A program made the translations under genes and the position numbers. The notes beneath the pieces were generated by a model. That model ran no database searches. It was given only the letters and a program-made list of their open reading frames with translations, and was not told the DNA's origin. DNA of 64,000 bases from Phallusia mammillata (taxonomy: Eukaryota; Chordata; Ascidiacea; Phlebobranchia; Ascidiidae): NCBI GenBank assembly GCA_003260075.1, contig QLIY01000232.1, positions 62,001 to 126,000 of the forward strand, read 5' to 3'. This document shows, in pieces, positions 1 through 13,021 of this stretch (the first letter of the stretch is position 1; every line of letters begins with the position of its first letter).

Positions 1-233
1 GTAATGGAACATGAATATTCACAGTAAGTCAATCAAACCTAATAAAACTACAAATACATTTCAATAAAGGATGGTTAGAGTTTGTGGCAATGTAATATTT
101 CTATACACTTGCCACATACAAAGAAATTAATAAAAAATGCAAAGGAATAACCAAAATGTATAAATCTATAAAATCAAACAAATTACTTTTTTCAAACTAA
201 AACAGCTGACCAAACTTTATGATCAAAAAGTAC

Positions 234-3200
234 CTTTCTGGGATATATTTTTCTGGTTCATCCCAGTATTCTGGATCTCTTGCCATTCCATATGCCGGTA
301 TATCAATATGAATTTTTCCAGGAATAGTAATTCCATTGATTGTGATCTCCTTTTCACAGTATCGTCCATTTCTGCACACATTTTATTTTTTACCGAAAGT
401 GACAGAAACTAGAAAGGTGGCTTTCTAATATGCAATTTTATATATTCTATATCCTATTTACCAATTTACTATACACATCATTTGATTTACACATATGATT
501 GTCTTTGCAAACAAAAATAGAGTGGCCATGGCGAAGCTTGTTCTTACTGAATAACTCCCCTTCAGGTAAGGGGCGCATAAAAATATGCCAATTCGCTAGT
601 TTTATAATAACAATAAATTTTATAACAGTGGTATTGAGGATCAAATAGAAACAAAAAAATCCAAAGGAACCTTCCTGTGTTTTAGGAATTCAAACAAATT
701 TGCAATAATAAATTTAAACCCCTGAAAAGTTATTCACCTTGGTGCTGGTGGGTACAGTCTTAAAGACTCGTTGATGCATTGGGTCAAATACTTCAAACCA
801 TTAAGTTTTTCATAATCCAACGAATTCTGCAAAAGATTCCAGTTTTAATTGCACATTTTAATTAACTTGTTGATCAAGAAAAAACTGATAATGCATTGTT
901 TCCCTGTTTAAACAGATTATAGGCTACATACCCTTAATAGACTTTTAGACATTATGACATAACATGCTGCTTTTAAAAAGTCATGGCTTTATTTCTAAAT
1001 AAACAGATCTCTCACATCCTCATTAACAATTTCCTTGATTTCTTCTCTTAATTTTTCTTGGACATCCTTGTGCCAGGCAAGGTTGAAAGCCAGAAAAATG
1101 ATTGCACTTGATGTGGTTTCGTAACCAGCCAGTATCATTAGAACTCCATTTCCTGTGATCTCCATGTGTGTTAAACCTAAAAAAAAATGAGCAATGTAAC
1201 TTGACTTTGTGCAGCGTTTCTACTGGTTAGTAATGACTTAAGTGATATTGGTTATAGCTGTTATAGTTTGTATAGAGGAAGGTATTGAATCTTTCCAAAC
1301 CAGCATTTGACTTGACTTGATTTGTAATCAGAAAAAAAAGGTGAAACACAAACCTTTTGTTTTGCTTTTAGTTTCCTCCTCTGAGATTTGCGATTCAGCC
1401 AAAAGTTGCAGGACAGTTGAAACCTTTAAATATTTTTGTTTTGAAACAATGGGTCAAACATGTACTATGTTTTGTCTTTACCTTTACAATCAATTCAATT
1501 GAAAGACACCACCAAGTATTTTCAGTAACACTTACAACTCTGTAGACCATTTTAAAACTTACTCAGGAATATTTCACTACAACAACTTTAGTATTAGTAA
1601 GTTTGTTTCTTTACCTGTTTTGGATCTGGACTGGAACTTATCTTTAGAACAGAGTTTGTCAGATTCTCAAAGTATTTGAGTGCATCTCGTGGAAAAAAAG
1701 TAAAGTCCAATTTTTCAACAATTTTTTCCAGCCATGGACATATAACTAAAAATGAATTCACCAATATTAAAATGTTTCTTCCTGAAGCTTATTTGTTCAG
1801 TAAAATTAGGTTTATTATTACTAAATACATAAATCTTAAAACTAACAACATTTGTTTTTACTAAATAACTATAGAGAAAAACCAAACTAAAGCATGTTTA
1901 AAAACATTTACTTAAAATGTAGAACATTGGATTTGAAAGAATTTTTGCTTGAAAAAGTTTCTTGGCCATTCTGATTGCTTTTGATTCTTTTTCATCTTTC
2001 TGTTTAAGCAATCATATTTAACTTTGTTTCCATATGTATTAGATCAATATGGAAGTATATAAAAACAAAAAAATTATAGTAACAGTTTTTTTTCTAAATT
2101 AGTAACACTTACATAGAAAAATTGTTACATAAACATCTTTATATCAGTTTCACACAAAAAACATGTTGTTTATATACAACTGGTTACTGCAAATTAGGTC
2201 TAGTCATTTTCACACCACAAACCTGTGCATTGACATCAACACCAAAAGCTGCTGAGCAGATTGCACTGAGGGTATATTTTCCAAAAACTCTGTAACATTT
2301 AGGTTAATAAATGTGTAATGGGTTGGCAAAAACTTAACAGTATATTTTCATTATGTATACTTTTTGGATATATAACAGATGGCATAAGAAATTAAATAAT
2401 GAAAAAAAAACTTTTGTAACTTTCACCTTTTTTGTTCATTTGGCAACAAATGATTTCTAAATTTGCATGAGTGTAAACCAATGATTGCTTATGTTTTTTT
2501 AGTTCTTTTAGAAAACAAGTGAGTTAAATTTGAGAAACCATGACTTTTACTGCCATATTTTTTCAAAAAATCTGTGAGTATTAAAAACCTTACCCTTTGG
2601 TATCAAACACTCCATCATTTTCTTTTGCAATGCTTTTAAGATTTTCCACCATTTCATCTGCACATTTGTCTATTACACCAATCATACTTCGAAGCTTCGA
2701 TGTTGAAAACATGGGTGATATAGTATGTCTGCAAACAACATGTTTAAACTTGTGGACCTAATTAATTTTCACATGTACTGCACATTGGTATACAGAACAG
2801 AAAACACAATGTGCAAAAACACAAATTTCCATTTGCAGCCAGGGTGTGTTTATAAAGAATAAAGTTGACTTTTACACAGCTCAATTAAGTATGTGGATTT
2901 TTAGCACATTTCTTAAAAGAGTCATGCACATAATCTACAAATATATATATGTATGTGTGAGTGAGTGTGTGTGTGTGTGTATAAATATATTTAGGGAGGT
3001 GTAGTTTTCCTGTATGTCTAAGTGTTCCGTGAATTTTGTGCATTTTATTATCTTTATTGTGTTGTGTTTCTCTGAGAATAGGTTATGTTGTTTCATCAGA
3101 AAATTTTTAACTATATTAAAATATATTGATATATATTAAAATTGATGAGGTAAAACAAATCTCATTAATAATAAAATAAAAAATCACTGAAATTGACAAC

Positions 3201-4565
3201 TTCTTAAAAATCGACATGTGTGGCTGTTTTATTTGCTCATTAACATAAAATAATCAACCTACCTGACCCTCCTCCATGTATCACCAGTAATATTTGTCAA
3301 TCCATTATTGAGGGCTTTTCCATTTACTTTTTGCAATGTTTTCTAACAAACATATTTATATTATTTTTGTTGTAAAAATTCTAAGATTTTGGTTTGTTTT
3401 ATTAAATATTTTTGTACAGCAATTTTTCCCCCCCCCCTGAAACCAATGGTGCTGTTGCAATTGTTTTTGGAAACATTTTACCGTGAAATGATGATCAACG
3501 TTATATTTTGTAACAAAATAAACTAAACGGAATTTTGTAGCAACTTTCTTTAGACGTAGAAACACTAAATATGTCGAGCACATTGACCTAGTTTTCTTTG
3601 CAACAAAATCGGCGACGGCAACCGCACTGCCGGTGTGAAGGGCCANAACATATTTATATTATTTTTGTTGTAAAAATTCTAAGATTTTGGTTTGTTTTAT
3701 TAAATATTTTTGTACAGCAATTTTTAATGTTACTTTTTTACCTGTCTGTCATAAAAGTTGTTAAACTCCTTAATCATTATTTGTTTTAAGATATCAGGAT
3801 CGCTGATCACGATTCTTGGAGACCAGCCCATGTACTGGCTGCAAAATAATAATAAATACTTTTGTTCAGGTCAGTAGATTTATTACTTTAAAATGAGAAA
3901 CGATCTATGAAAATTTTTACTAAAACAACAAAATAAAACATTCCACCAGCGTTTCATGAGAAAAAGCATAAAAAAATGATAAAACAGTATTTATCAAAAC
4001 AAAAAATATCGTATTTACCCATAAATCATTCCAAACTTTTTCTTCATTTCTAGATCAGTTGTAAAAAACTAAACACAAATTTTGTAAATAGCAAAGGTGT
4101 AAGTGTAACTTCCCAAAGCTAAAACTAATACTTTTTAACATTGAATTTTTTTGTGACAATAATATTGAAGAGTGAAAAATAATAAATTCAACACAATGAC
4201 TTTAGGCATTTAAAATATCACGCTACCTCACTAGGTTTGGCAAAATTATATCTCATAGTTCCAATCTTCAAAATGCTTGGTGGATAGTGCGGGATGTTAA
4301 GCTTTTTCAGAAACTGCCATTTTCGGTGTAAATAAAATCTGCAAACAGAAGATAAAGTGTTTGAGACTGCAATAAAATAAAAGGCTTTATGACTATATAT
4401 ATCATAAACAATGATTTTCATTAGGTTGTTTAAATTATGTTGGAATTTTTACAAGTATTTTTGCTTTCAACCCGATTGTTGGGTTTAAATTTACCTTGCG
4501 AGGCATAAAAGAGTTGCTATCAAAATCCAGGTTTCCAAAGACAAAATATCCAACGGCGACCACAT
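234..4565 (-). CDS. CYP3-like: CYP3-like cytochrome P450, copy A (3' end outside window)
   Basis: Haem-thiolate mono-oxygenase of the CYP3 clan, expected to be anchored in the ER membrane by its N-terminal helix. Thirteen minus-strand exons can be placed with consistent GT-AG sites and phases: 4495-4565 (ATG, MWSPLDILSLETW start), 4227-4338, 4019-4068, 3742-3838, 3263-3342, 2594-2728, 2223-2289, 1912-1999, 1615-1745, 1354-1423, 1016-1176, 738-826 and 234-371. The I-helix oxygen-binding motif AGYETT lies in exon 11, the K-helix ESLR in exon 12, and the PERF-region DEPEKYIPER in exon 13. The haem-cysteine exon and the last exon must lie left of base 1; copy B shows what they look like. The intron at 3343-3741 holds a misplaced contig between a 10-C run and an N. 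Family assignment is firm; substrate cannot be inferred. Confidence 0.93.
2940..2992. repeat. TA/TG microsatellite in P450 copy A intron
   Basis: A short TA run passes into a TG-rich run (gtgtgtgtgtgtgt) and back to TA. The equivalent intron of copy B has a TA-rich tract at 10491-10545, so the locus was already repetitive before the duplication. Confidence 0.8.
3428..3645. other. Misplaced contig between a 10-C run and an N, with flanking duplication
   Basis: Ten C at 3428-3437, then about 207 bases with no counterpart in copy B, then N at 3645. After that, sequence from 3646 repeats 3346-3425 almost exactly (aacatatttatattattttt and onward). Removing 3428-3725 restores an intron that aligns with copy B. 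This is best read as a wrongly placed small contig. Confidence 0.75.
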
Positions 4566-6737
4566 ACTAATGCCTAAGATATTTGGGTAACTTCAACAAA
4601 ATTATTTATCTGAATATATGAACTCTTTGTTAAAAAAATAGGTCCGATTTCTGTCCTGCGCCCTGATAAAAAGGAATGGGTTGCTAATGAGTTTTAAACA
4701 GGCATTGCAATCGGTTACTTTATCCAATGCAAAAACCGATGCAGTGTTTTACCTTACTTAATGATTAACACGGCTTTTATCGATTAAACTTGCCTCCACT
4801 AGGAAGCTGTATCGACTTTTTGCCAAAGATTGTTAGTTACTTAAAAGCGACAAATGCACTGCCGTTCCATTCACTTAATAGTTTGTTGGTTTTCGCGACT
4901 GTATCCCTTCGTGCCACATTATCATAACGTGTTACTATGTTTGTTGCGTCAGGATACACATGAACAAATTACAATACAATACAAAAGTACAATACATTTC
5001 TAAACAATTCCTAAAACTTTTCGCAAGTTAAACACGTCTAATTCCCCTTCACTATAACTTAGCTTGTTTCTAAATTGTTTTGTACAGTTGATATAACGTG
5101 GTTAAACCTTAGTTTTTCTCAAAAAGTGCGTTATACCAAGAAGGGTTTAGATGAGAACCAACCAATATTTTAGTGCTTAGCTCAAGGAATATTTAAGGTG
5201 TCTCTTTTCACATTTCCGTTTGAAGCTACACAACCCCTAGGTCGCGTGCACCTGTTAATTGTCGATTTGTTTGGTGGTTCGCAGTTTTAAATAATATCTG
5301 TAAGACTATCTGCCAATCTACAAAGCTCTTGCTTCTTGCACGTAACAAAGTCGTTCAGGTTACCCAGCTTCTAAATAACAAAAGAGCATCATTCAATCCA
5401 TACTCCGTGCTACCCCTCTCTTCGACCAGCGACTTTTGAAAGGGCTTTATGGTCGCATATCAATCGGCAAACAGCAAATGTTTAAAACCTAACACTCCAT
5501 ATTTGAGCAGTACGCAAAGATTCGGAGTCACATGGCGTGAAGTAAACACTAATGTTCAAACATTGCGTTTGTTGGATAAAAACCGGGATCAGCAGTTTGG
5601 GTTCATCGACTATATTTGGTTCTTCGCCTCTACTAGGTGAAACTCATGACTTGCAAAACGCACTCTTATTATACATGGACTTAATATTTTAAGCTTGCCT
5701 TGTTCTAAACGTCTCATCACAACTTGGTGCCAATTTTTTATCTTTTGAAAAATACGCGTTGCGAGTAGAAGTTTAGGAGAAAGGCCAGTTTAACTTCCAC
5801 GTACCTTGTCAAAATTTTATCAACGCCTCATATGAATATTTTCCCCCTTTTACGGGGTCGAACGACTTACCAAACAAATGCTTGAAAAACCAACACGCCA
5901 CAGTATAATAGGCTTGTCATGTTTTGTATCTACGGAATTAGCAAAACAACCTGAATAACTGCACTTTTTATTCCATATCTTTAACTGGAAACATATCTAG
6001 TGTCAGACGTCGCCTATAATACCTCCCTTTCTACAGTTTATTTCAAAACAAACTGAAGATTTTCCAGCAAACTGCTAGTTGTTGTTTTTAAATCTGCTGC
6101 AAACCGCTTTAGAGTTGTGCCAAATTAATTATAACAGCACTCGCGAGCGCATTTAATATGCCCTTGGTTGTTGCTTTGAAATTTCCCCGTCATGATGCAA
6201 GAACAACGAAAGCCAACGTTGCTTCAATCCATATTTGGACTGCTAACTTGGTAGCGTTTATCAAAACGTGCCTGTCTGAGTGTGGTCTATTGGTCGGAGC
6301 TAATGCTGTATTTTCCATATTTGGGCTGCAAACTTTGCAGCGTTCAAAAAACGTGACTGGTCTAGAGGTCAGAGTTCTGACCTACGTACATTCGATGCCC
6401 TAACTATTTTTTATGTGGTAGTGGGTAGGTTGGTTCATTGGAGTACAAACCTCACAAGGCTCACATTTTGTTTATGATATTCCGTATTTGGGCTGTGACT
6501 GACGGTGTGTTGTGGTTTCACGTGGTACAAATTAAATATTTGTTCTGTCGACAAAGCAAACACATGTAGTCTGAGCAATAAAGCGTGAGGTCGTACGACC
6601 CATAGGCGCCGAACACGGGCATGGCCCCCCCCCCCAGCGTTCAAAAAACGTGACTGGTCTAGAGGTCAGAGTTCTGACCTACATACATTCGATGCCCTAA
6701 CTATTTTTTGTGTGGTAGTGGGTAGGTTGGTTCATTG

Positions 6738-6815
<78 letters not shown>

Positions 6816-6997
6816 CATACCCGAGAATCGGACCAACGTTAGTCATGCGGTATATGCTTTATTTTTCAGTGTTAACAATAGGTTTCAATTTTTTCAACAC
6901 TTTTTGTCACAATGAAGTGATACAAACAACAAGTCAACTTTATACACTAACTACATTTTTAAAAATTACACGGCACTGTATGTTGATTTCTTGTGCT
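4566..6997. other. Upstream flank of P450 copy A and gap; no gene seen
   Basis: It is mostly the unit 1 copy of the duplicated P450 upstream flank. Contains a short ORF (5449-5640, plus) whose C-terminal end is matched in unit 2; see findings. 6815-6997 would be the 3' flank of copy B. No convincing exon pairs were found on either strand. Confidence 0.5.
6339..6814. other. Allelic-type duplication joined by C runs, ending in a 73-C run
   Basis: 6339-6444 and 6636-6741 are near-identical (at least two mismatches) and are joined at a C run (6625-6635, ten spacer C plus one flank C). The second copy runs straight into 73 C (6742-6814). The long run probably stands for a sized gap. The proline-rich ORF through it is meaningless. 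Confidence 0.8.
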
Positions 6998-9900
6998 TTA
7001 CTTCAGTGGTATAGCCTTGAGATGCAAAACATCAACCTTCGGTCTCATGGTAGCTTCAATTATAATTTCAATGGGAGGTTTCTAAACAAAACACAAATTA
7101 TTAGTGTTTATGAAACACTTTGTCAAGTATATTAAACAGGACATAAATAACACTAAAGGTCAATAAACTCTTTTTATTTTTCACAGTACGAGTACGATGC
7201 ATGTTTTACATGTGATGTTTGTGTTGTACCAAAATTAGAAAAGCGACTTCAACTGACAGGTACAACCATAAGGGAGAACAGAGAAGAACAACCTTTGCTT
7301 TCTATTAATAAACAGTTGGAGTAGAAATTCTTACCGGTGTATCAGGACAAACATCAAGTTCAAAGTTAAGCAGCACTTTGCAAATAGCCAAGCGAATTTT
7401 CATGAGAGCCAATCTCAATCCAATACAGTTTCGTGGCCCAGCTCCGAATGGTTGAAATATTATGGGATCAATTTTGCTCATGTCATCCATCCTGCAATGG
7501 AACATTAATGTTCGCAGTAAGTCAATCGTTGATTAGTGTTTGTGGTGTAATATTTTTACACAATTGCCATATACAAAGAAATTAATAAAAATTGCAAAAA
7601 GAATAGCCAAAATGCATAAATTCCCACCAAAAGGCTACAAAAACTGTGCCACTGAAAATAAAAGCACTTGAAACAAGAAAATAAAAGCACTTGAAAAAAG
7701 TACCTTTCTGGAATATATTTTTCTGGTTCATCCCAGTATTCTGGATCTCTTGCCATTCCATATGTGGGTATATCAATATGAATTTTCCCAGGAATTGTGA
7801 TTCCATTGATTGTGATTTTCTTTTCACAGTATCGTCCATTTCTGCATGCATTTTATTTTTTACCGAAAGTAACAGAAACTAGAAAGGTGGTATTCTAATA
7901 TACTTCCATTTGATATGTTCTATCTATATCCTATTTTCCAATATACTATACACATCATTTGATCTACACATATCATTGTTTTTGCAAACAAATATGAATG
8001 GGTCCCCACACACGTGTTTGTGCAGATTTACAGTCAACAAAAGTTTTGGTTATTTTTAGATTCTTAAAAACAAATTATGAGAAAGCATTAACCTAACTTC
8101 AAAAAAGTTTTGTCCATATTCTTTTTACATCATTATTGTAAAAAAATACGCTTGGGGGCCAGTGGGTGAACTGTTGGGTCATTTGGGGTCAAACTTCAGG
8201 AACTTATTCACCTTGGTGCTGGTGGGTACAGTCTCAAAGACTCGTTGATGCATTGGGTCAAATACTTCAAACCATTGAGTTTCTCATAATCCAACGAATT
8301 CTGCAAAAAATCAGATTTCGGTTTTGAATACACATTTTAATTTACTTGTGACCACGTGGTTGTTGATAAAGAAAAAAACTGATAATGCATTGTTTTCCTG
8401 TTTAAATTGTAGGCTAAATACTCTTAATATACTGTAAGACATTGTGACATAACATGCTGCTTTTAAAAAGTCATTGTTTTATTTCTAAATAAACAGATAT
8501 CTTACATCACTCTTGACAATTTCTCTAATTTCTTCTCTTAATTTCTCTTGGACATCCTTGTGCCAAGCAAGGTTGAAAGCCAGAAAAATTATTGCACTTG
8601 ACGTGGTTTCGTAACCAGCCAGTATCATTAGAACTCCATTTCCTGTGATCTCCATGTGTGTTAAACCTAAAAAATGACCACCTTAACTTGACTTTGGGGG
8701 CAGGGTTTCTACCCTTTAGGAATGATGTAAGTGATATTGGTTATAGCTGTTATAGTTTGTACAGAGGAAATCTAGTATCTGACTTGTCTTGATTTGTGAT
8801 CAAACATAAAAAAGCCGACACACAAACCTTTTGTTTTGCTTTTAGTTTCTTTCTCTGAGATTTCTGATTCAGCCAAAAGTTGCAGGACAGTTGAAGTCTT
8901 TAAATATTTTTGTTTTTAAACAATGAAGTCAAGCATGTACTTCGTTTTGTTTTTGATATAGTATAAATAGTATTTTTGTTTTTGATATAAAAGTATTTTC
9001 GGTCACACTTACATGGCTACAAAAAACAATTTGTAACTACGAACTCCATTTTGGTGCTTACTCAGAAATATTTCACTAAAACAATTATACTATTAGCAAG
9101 TTTGCTTATTTACCTGTTTTGGATCTGGACTGGAACTTATCTTTAGAATAGAGTTTGTCAGATTCTCAAAGTATTTGAGTGCATCTCGTGGAAAAAAAGT
9201 AAAGTCCATTTTTTCAGCGATTTTTTCCATCCATGGAAATATAACTAAACATGAATTCTTCAATGTTAAAACGTTTTTTTTTCTGAAGCTAATTTGTTTA
9301 GTAAAATTATGTTTATCATTACTAAACAAATCTTAAAACAAGCACAATTTGTTCTATCAAAATAACTAGAGAAAAACTAAACTAAAGCATGTTTAAAAAA
9401 CATTACTTAAAATGTAGAGCATTGGATTTGAAAGAAATTTAGCTTGAAAAAGTTTCTTTGCCATTCGGATTGCTTTTGATTCCTTTTCATCTTTCTGTTT
9501 AAGCAATCATTGGCTGGTTAATATTTAACTTTATTTCCATATTTATTAGATCAATATGCAAAAACAAAAACATTAAAAGTAACAGTTTTTTTTAATTGGT
9601 AACACTTACATAAAAAATTCGTGGAGTGACATAAACATTTTTATGTCATTTTCACAAAAAAACATGTTGTTTATATACCTCTGGTTATTGCAAATTAGCT
9701 CATACTCTTTTATAAGTCACAAACCTGTGAATTGACATCAACGCCGAAAGCTGCTGAACAGATTGCACTGAGGGTATATTTTCCAAACACTCTGTAATTT
9801 TTAGGTTAATAAATGTGTGTTAGCAGTGTATTTTCACTAAATATTCTTTTTAAATGTACAACAGATGGCAAAAGAAAGTATAAAAAATTAAGAAACGACA

Positions 9901-12900
9901 ACTTAAGTTTAAAATGAAAATGATAAAGTGAGAAATAAGGGAAAAAAATGAAATGAAAAAAAAACTTTAGTATCTTTCACCTTGTTTGTTCATTTGGTAA
10001 ACAAATAATTTTTAAATTTGCATTAGTTTAAACCAATTATTGCTGATGTTTTTTGGTTCTCTTAGAAAACAAGTGAGTTTAATTTAAGGAACCATATATG
10101 GCTTTACCGTATATTGAAATAGTATTACAATGAATTTGCGAGTATTAAAACCCTTCAAAAACCTTACCCTTTGGTATCAAACACTCCATCGTTGTCTTTT
10201 GCAATGCTTTGAAGGTTTTCAACCATTTCATCTGCACATTTGTCTATTACACCAATCATGCTTCGAAGCTTCGATGTTGAAAACATGGGTGATATAGTAT
10301 GTCTGCAATTGATTTGTTTGTAGCTTGAAGCACCTTGGTATACCGAACGGAAAACCAAATTTCCATTTGCAGTCACCGTTTATTTTTTAAGAATAAAGTT
10401 GACTTTTAAACAGCTCAATTAAGGTATAGAGATTTTTTTGGGGAAAAGCACATCAACTTTCTTAATAGAGTCATTCACATAATCTATTTTTATATATACA
10501 TATATATATATGGGTTGAATATATATATATATACACATATATTTTTAAGTTTGTGTATGTATAAATATATTTAGGAGGGTGTAGTTTAATTGTATGCTTA
10601 AGTGTTTGGTGTATTTTGTGCATGTTATTATTGTGTTGTGTTTCTCTGAGAAATAAGTCATGTTGTTTCATCAGAAAAATTTAATTTTAAACTAAAAAAT
10701 GATATATAATAAATTTAATTATTTAAAACAAATCTTATTAATATTTGAAAAAAAACCACTGAAATTGACAACTCTATAAAAATTGACATGTGTGGCTTTT
10801 TTATTTGCTCACGATGATAACATGAAATATTCAACCCACCTGACCCTTCTCCATGTATCACCAGTAATATTTGTCAATCCATTATTTAGGGCTTTTCCAT
10901 TTACTTTCTGCAATGATTTCTAAAAAACATAATAATATTTTTTTGATGTAAAAAAATTAAGATTTTGGTTTGTTTAACTAAATATTTTTGTACAGCAATT
11001 TTCATTATTTTTAATGTTACTTTTTTTACCTGTCTGTCATAAAAGTTGTTAAACTCCTTAATCATTATTTGTTTTAAGATATCAGGATCGCTGATCACTA
11101 TTCTTGGAGACCAACCCATGTACTGGCTGCAAAATAAAAATAAATACTTTTGTTCAGGTCAGTAGATTTTATTACTTAAAAATACATATCACAGTACGCC
11201 AGGGCCATTGAAGGCGCTATACCGAATCAGCCGGTCACCAAGCATTCACCACCACATTGCAAGGCGTAGGCTAGAAAAATCTAGCCTGCGGTGGGATTCG
11301 AACCCACGACAGGAGTCTTTCCGGGACTCGCGCTCTACCAACTGAGCTACACAGGCTCAGTGGAGAATCCGCCGAAAGTCGAATCACAAGCACCGTAAAA
11401 AATACAAAATGATCTTTGAAAAATATTATTATAACAACAAAATAAAACATTCCGTGAGGAAAAGCATTAAAATAAAACAATTTACAAAACAGTATTTATC
11501 CAAACAAATAGGGTACTTACCCATAAACCATTCCAAACTTTTTCTTCATTTCTAGATCACTTGTAAAAAACTAAACACAAATTTTCTAAATAGCATAGAT
11601 GTAAGTAAAACCTCCCAAAGCTAAAACGTGTACTTTTTAACAATATTTTTTTTTGCAAACAAAAACGAATGGGTCCCCACGCGCGTGTTTGTGCGGATTT
11701 ACGGTAAACAAATGTTGCGGTTATTTTTAGATTTTTACGGACAAATTATTGGGAAGCATTAACCCAACTTTAAAAAGTTTTGTCGGTATTCTTTTTGCAT
11801 CATTATTGTCATATAATTACAAAAACAGTAAAAAGAACGGAAAAAATGACACCAAACACTGAACGGCCGTTTAATGACCTTTTGACACCGTTTTCAATAA
11901 CACGCATTCCTTAGTGTTCAACAATACTGTTTTGCCCAATTAAAACATGACTTAAGACCCCCCCCCCATTGATTTGTCAAAAATAAAGAAGCTACGTTAT
12001 GACGAAAAAATCGTTCTTAACTATGTTTGTAACATCTACAAGTTGACTTGCACCAACCAACAAAGCATGAAATTCGTAGATTATGTTATTTAGTCAGTAC
12101 AGCCGTTTTTTTAATTTACGTTTTGGAGGCCTGGGGGTGAACCGCTGGGTCATTCGGGGTCAAACTTCAAGAGGATGAAATTCGGATTAATAACTAACAT
12201 CTGTCCAAATTTAAATAAAGTTCAAGCAGCTCTTTCTTGACCAAACGCGTGTCACAACCAGCGTTAGACAGAAACGAATATTTTGGGGTTAGATAACTCC
12301 TAAATGATGTACTTCAGTACAGCCGTTAAAAAAATTACGTTTTGGGGGCCTTTGGGTGAATCGTTGGGTCATTCGGGGTCAACCGTTGGGTCACTCGGCG
12401 ACTTCAGGAGGATTAAATATGGATAAATAGCTAAGATCTGTCCAAATTTGAATAAATTTGAAGCACTCTTTCTTGACCAAACGAGGGTTACAACCAGCGT
12501 TAGACAGAAACAAGAAAAAAAATGCGGCCAAAAACAATATGTGTCCCCTTCATGGAGGGGGAGCCATGATAAATATAAATCCAAACACATTTACAAGATC
12601 ATTCTACCTCACTAGGTTTGGCATTATATCTTAAAGTTCCAATCTTCAAAATGCTTGGTGGATAATGTCCCCCCCCCCATGTTAAGCTTTTTCAGAAACT
12701 GCCATTTTCGGTGTAAATAAAATCTGTAAAGAGAAGATAAAATGTTTGAGACTGCAATAAAATACAAGGAGTTAAAACGGTAATAATTGTTTGCTTCATG
12801 ACTATATATATATATATCATAAATATTGATTTCATTAGGTTTTTTAAAATATGTTGGAATTGTTGCAAGGATTTTTTGTATAATTGGGTTGCACAAAAAT

Positions 12901-13021
12901 GTGACATCCAATTTTTGCTTTAAATCACATTGTAGGGTTTGAACATTTACCTTGCAAGGCATAAAAGAGTTGCTATCAAAATCCAAGTTTCCAAAGACAA
13001 AATATCCAACGGCGACCACAT
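6998..13021 (-). CDS. CYP3-like: CYP3-like cytochrome P450, copy B (complete, exon 2 broken by a C run)
   Basis: Tandem paralogue of copy A. Fifteen minus-strand exons: 12951-13021 (ATG), 12608-12723, 11521-11570, 11030-11126, 10840-10919, 10168-10302, 9725-9791, 9407-9494, 9114-9244, 8828-8897, 8506-8666, 8212-8300, 7704-7841, 7335-7491 and 6998-7081 (TAA at 6998-7000). Excluding the C run the product would be about 509 residues, normal for CYP3A (about 503). Motifs: N-terminal anchor helix (residues 6-23), AGYETT at 317-322, ESLR at 374-377, haem loop FGAGPRNCIG at 445-454 with Cys452 as iron ligand. Exon 2 contains ten C at 12669-12678 where copy A has four other bases. This shifts the frame and matches the spacer runs elsewhere, so I read it as a gap rather than a mutation. 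Exon divergence from copy A is about 6-7% in the two exons I compared by eye. Confidence 0.93.
7990..8205. repeat. Dispersed repeat in P450 copy B intron
   Basis: Begins near gaatgggtccccac and ends near gtcatttggggtcaaac. It is absent from the corresponding intron of copy A, where the sequence passes directly toward exon 12. Related sequence is in 11655-12540. No terminal inverted repeats, tail or target duplication could be recognised, so the class is unknown. Confidence 0.65.
10491..10545. repeat. TA microsatellite in P450 copy B intron
   Basis: Alternating TA blocks interrupted by gggttga, in the intron corresponding to the TA/TG tract of copy A. It has no evident function. Confidence 0.8.
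11186..11395 (-). mobile_element. tRNA-derived SINE inserted in P450 copy B
   Basis: About 210 bp absent from the matching intron of copy A (around 3885-3895), flanked by similar direct repeats (ttaaaaatac at 11176-11185; gtaaaaaatac at 11395-11405). Read on the minus strand it has a short leader, a 73-nt tRNA-like head (11284-11356) with A and B boxes, and a tail that ends in ggcgtactgtgat. The same tail occurs in the insertion at 13861-13996. Layout and paralogous empty site support SINE retrotransposition. Confidence 0.85.
11284..11356 (-). tRNA. tRNA-like head of the SINE (GGA in the anticodon position)
   Basis: Folds as a full cloverleaf: 7-bp acceptor GCCTGTG/CGCAGGC with one G-T pair, D arm GCTC...GAGC, anticodon stem GAGTC/GACTC, T arm GTGGG TTCGAAT CCCAC. 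The 7-base loop is CCGGAAA, so position 33 is C instead of the normal T. A GGA anticodon would mean serine, but the long variable arm of serine tRNAs is missing. It is therefore more likely the RNA polymerase III promoter head of the SINE than a working tRNA gene. This is a tRNA-derived head, not a confident tRNA. Confidence 0.6.
11655..12540. repeat. Inserted repeat block with internal tandem copies in P450 copy B
   Basis: About 0.9 kb present between exons 3 and 2 of copy B but not copy A. It starts with the same gaatgggtccccac motif as 7990-8205. It contains two diverged direct copies, about 12102-12290 and 12312-12510, sharing cagtacagccgtt, gggtcattcggggtcaa, ctgtccaaattt and accagcgttagacagaaac. 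Ten C lie at 11958-11967, probably another gap spacer. Confidence 0.7.
12669..12678. other. 10-C run interrupting P450 copy B exon 2
   Basis: Copy A has gatagtg-cggg-atgttaag; copy B has gataatgt, ten C, then atgttaag. The difference is seven bases, which breaks the reading frame after residue about 37. Exactly ten C is the recurring spacer length in this window. Confidence 0.75.

Noticed and set aside
6712..6915. ORF with a long polyproline stretch
   Set aside because: It is the translation of the 73-C run, which looks like a gap filled with C.
11284..11356. Functional serine tRNA gene
   Set aside because: C at position 33, no long variable arm, and location inside a flanked insertion argue for a SINE head.
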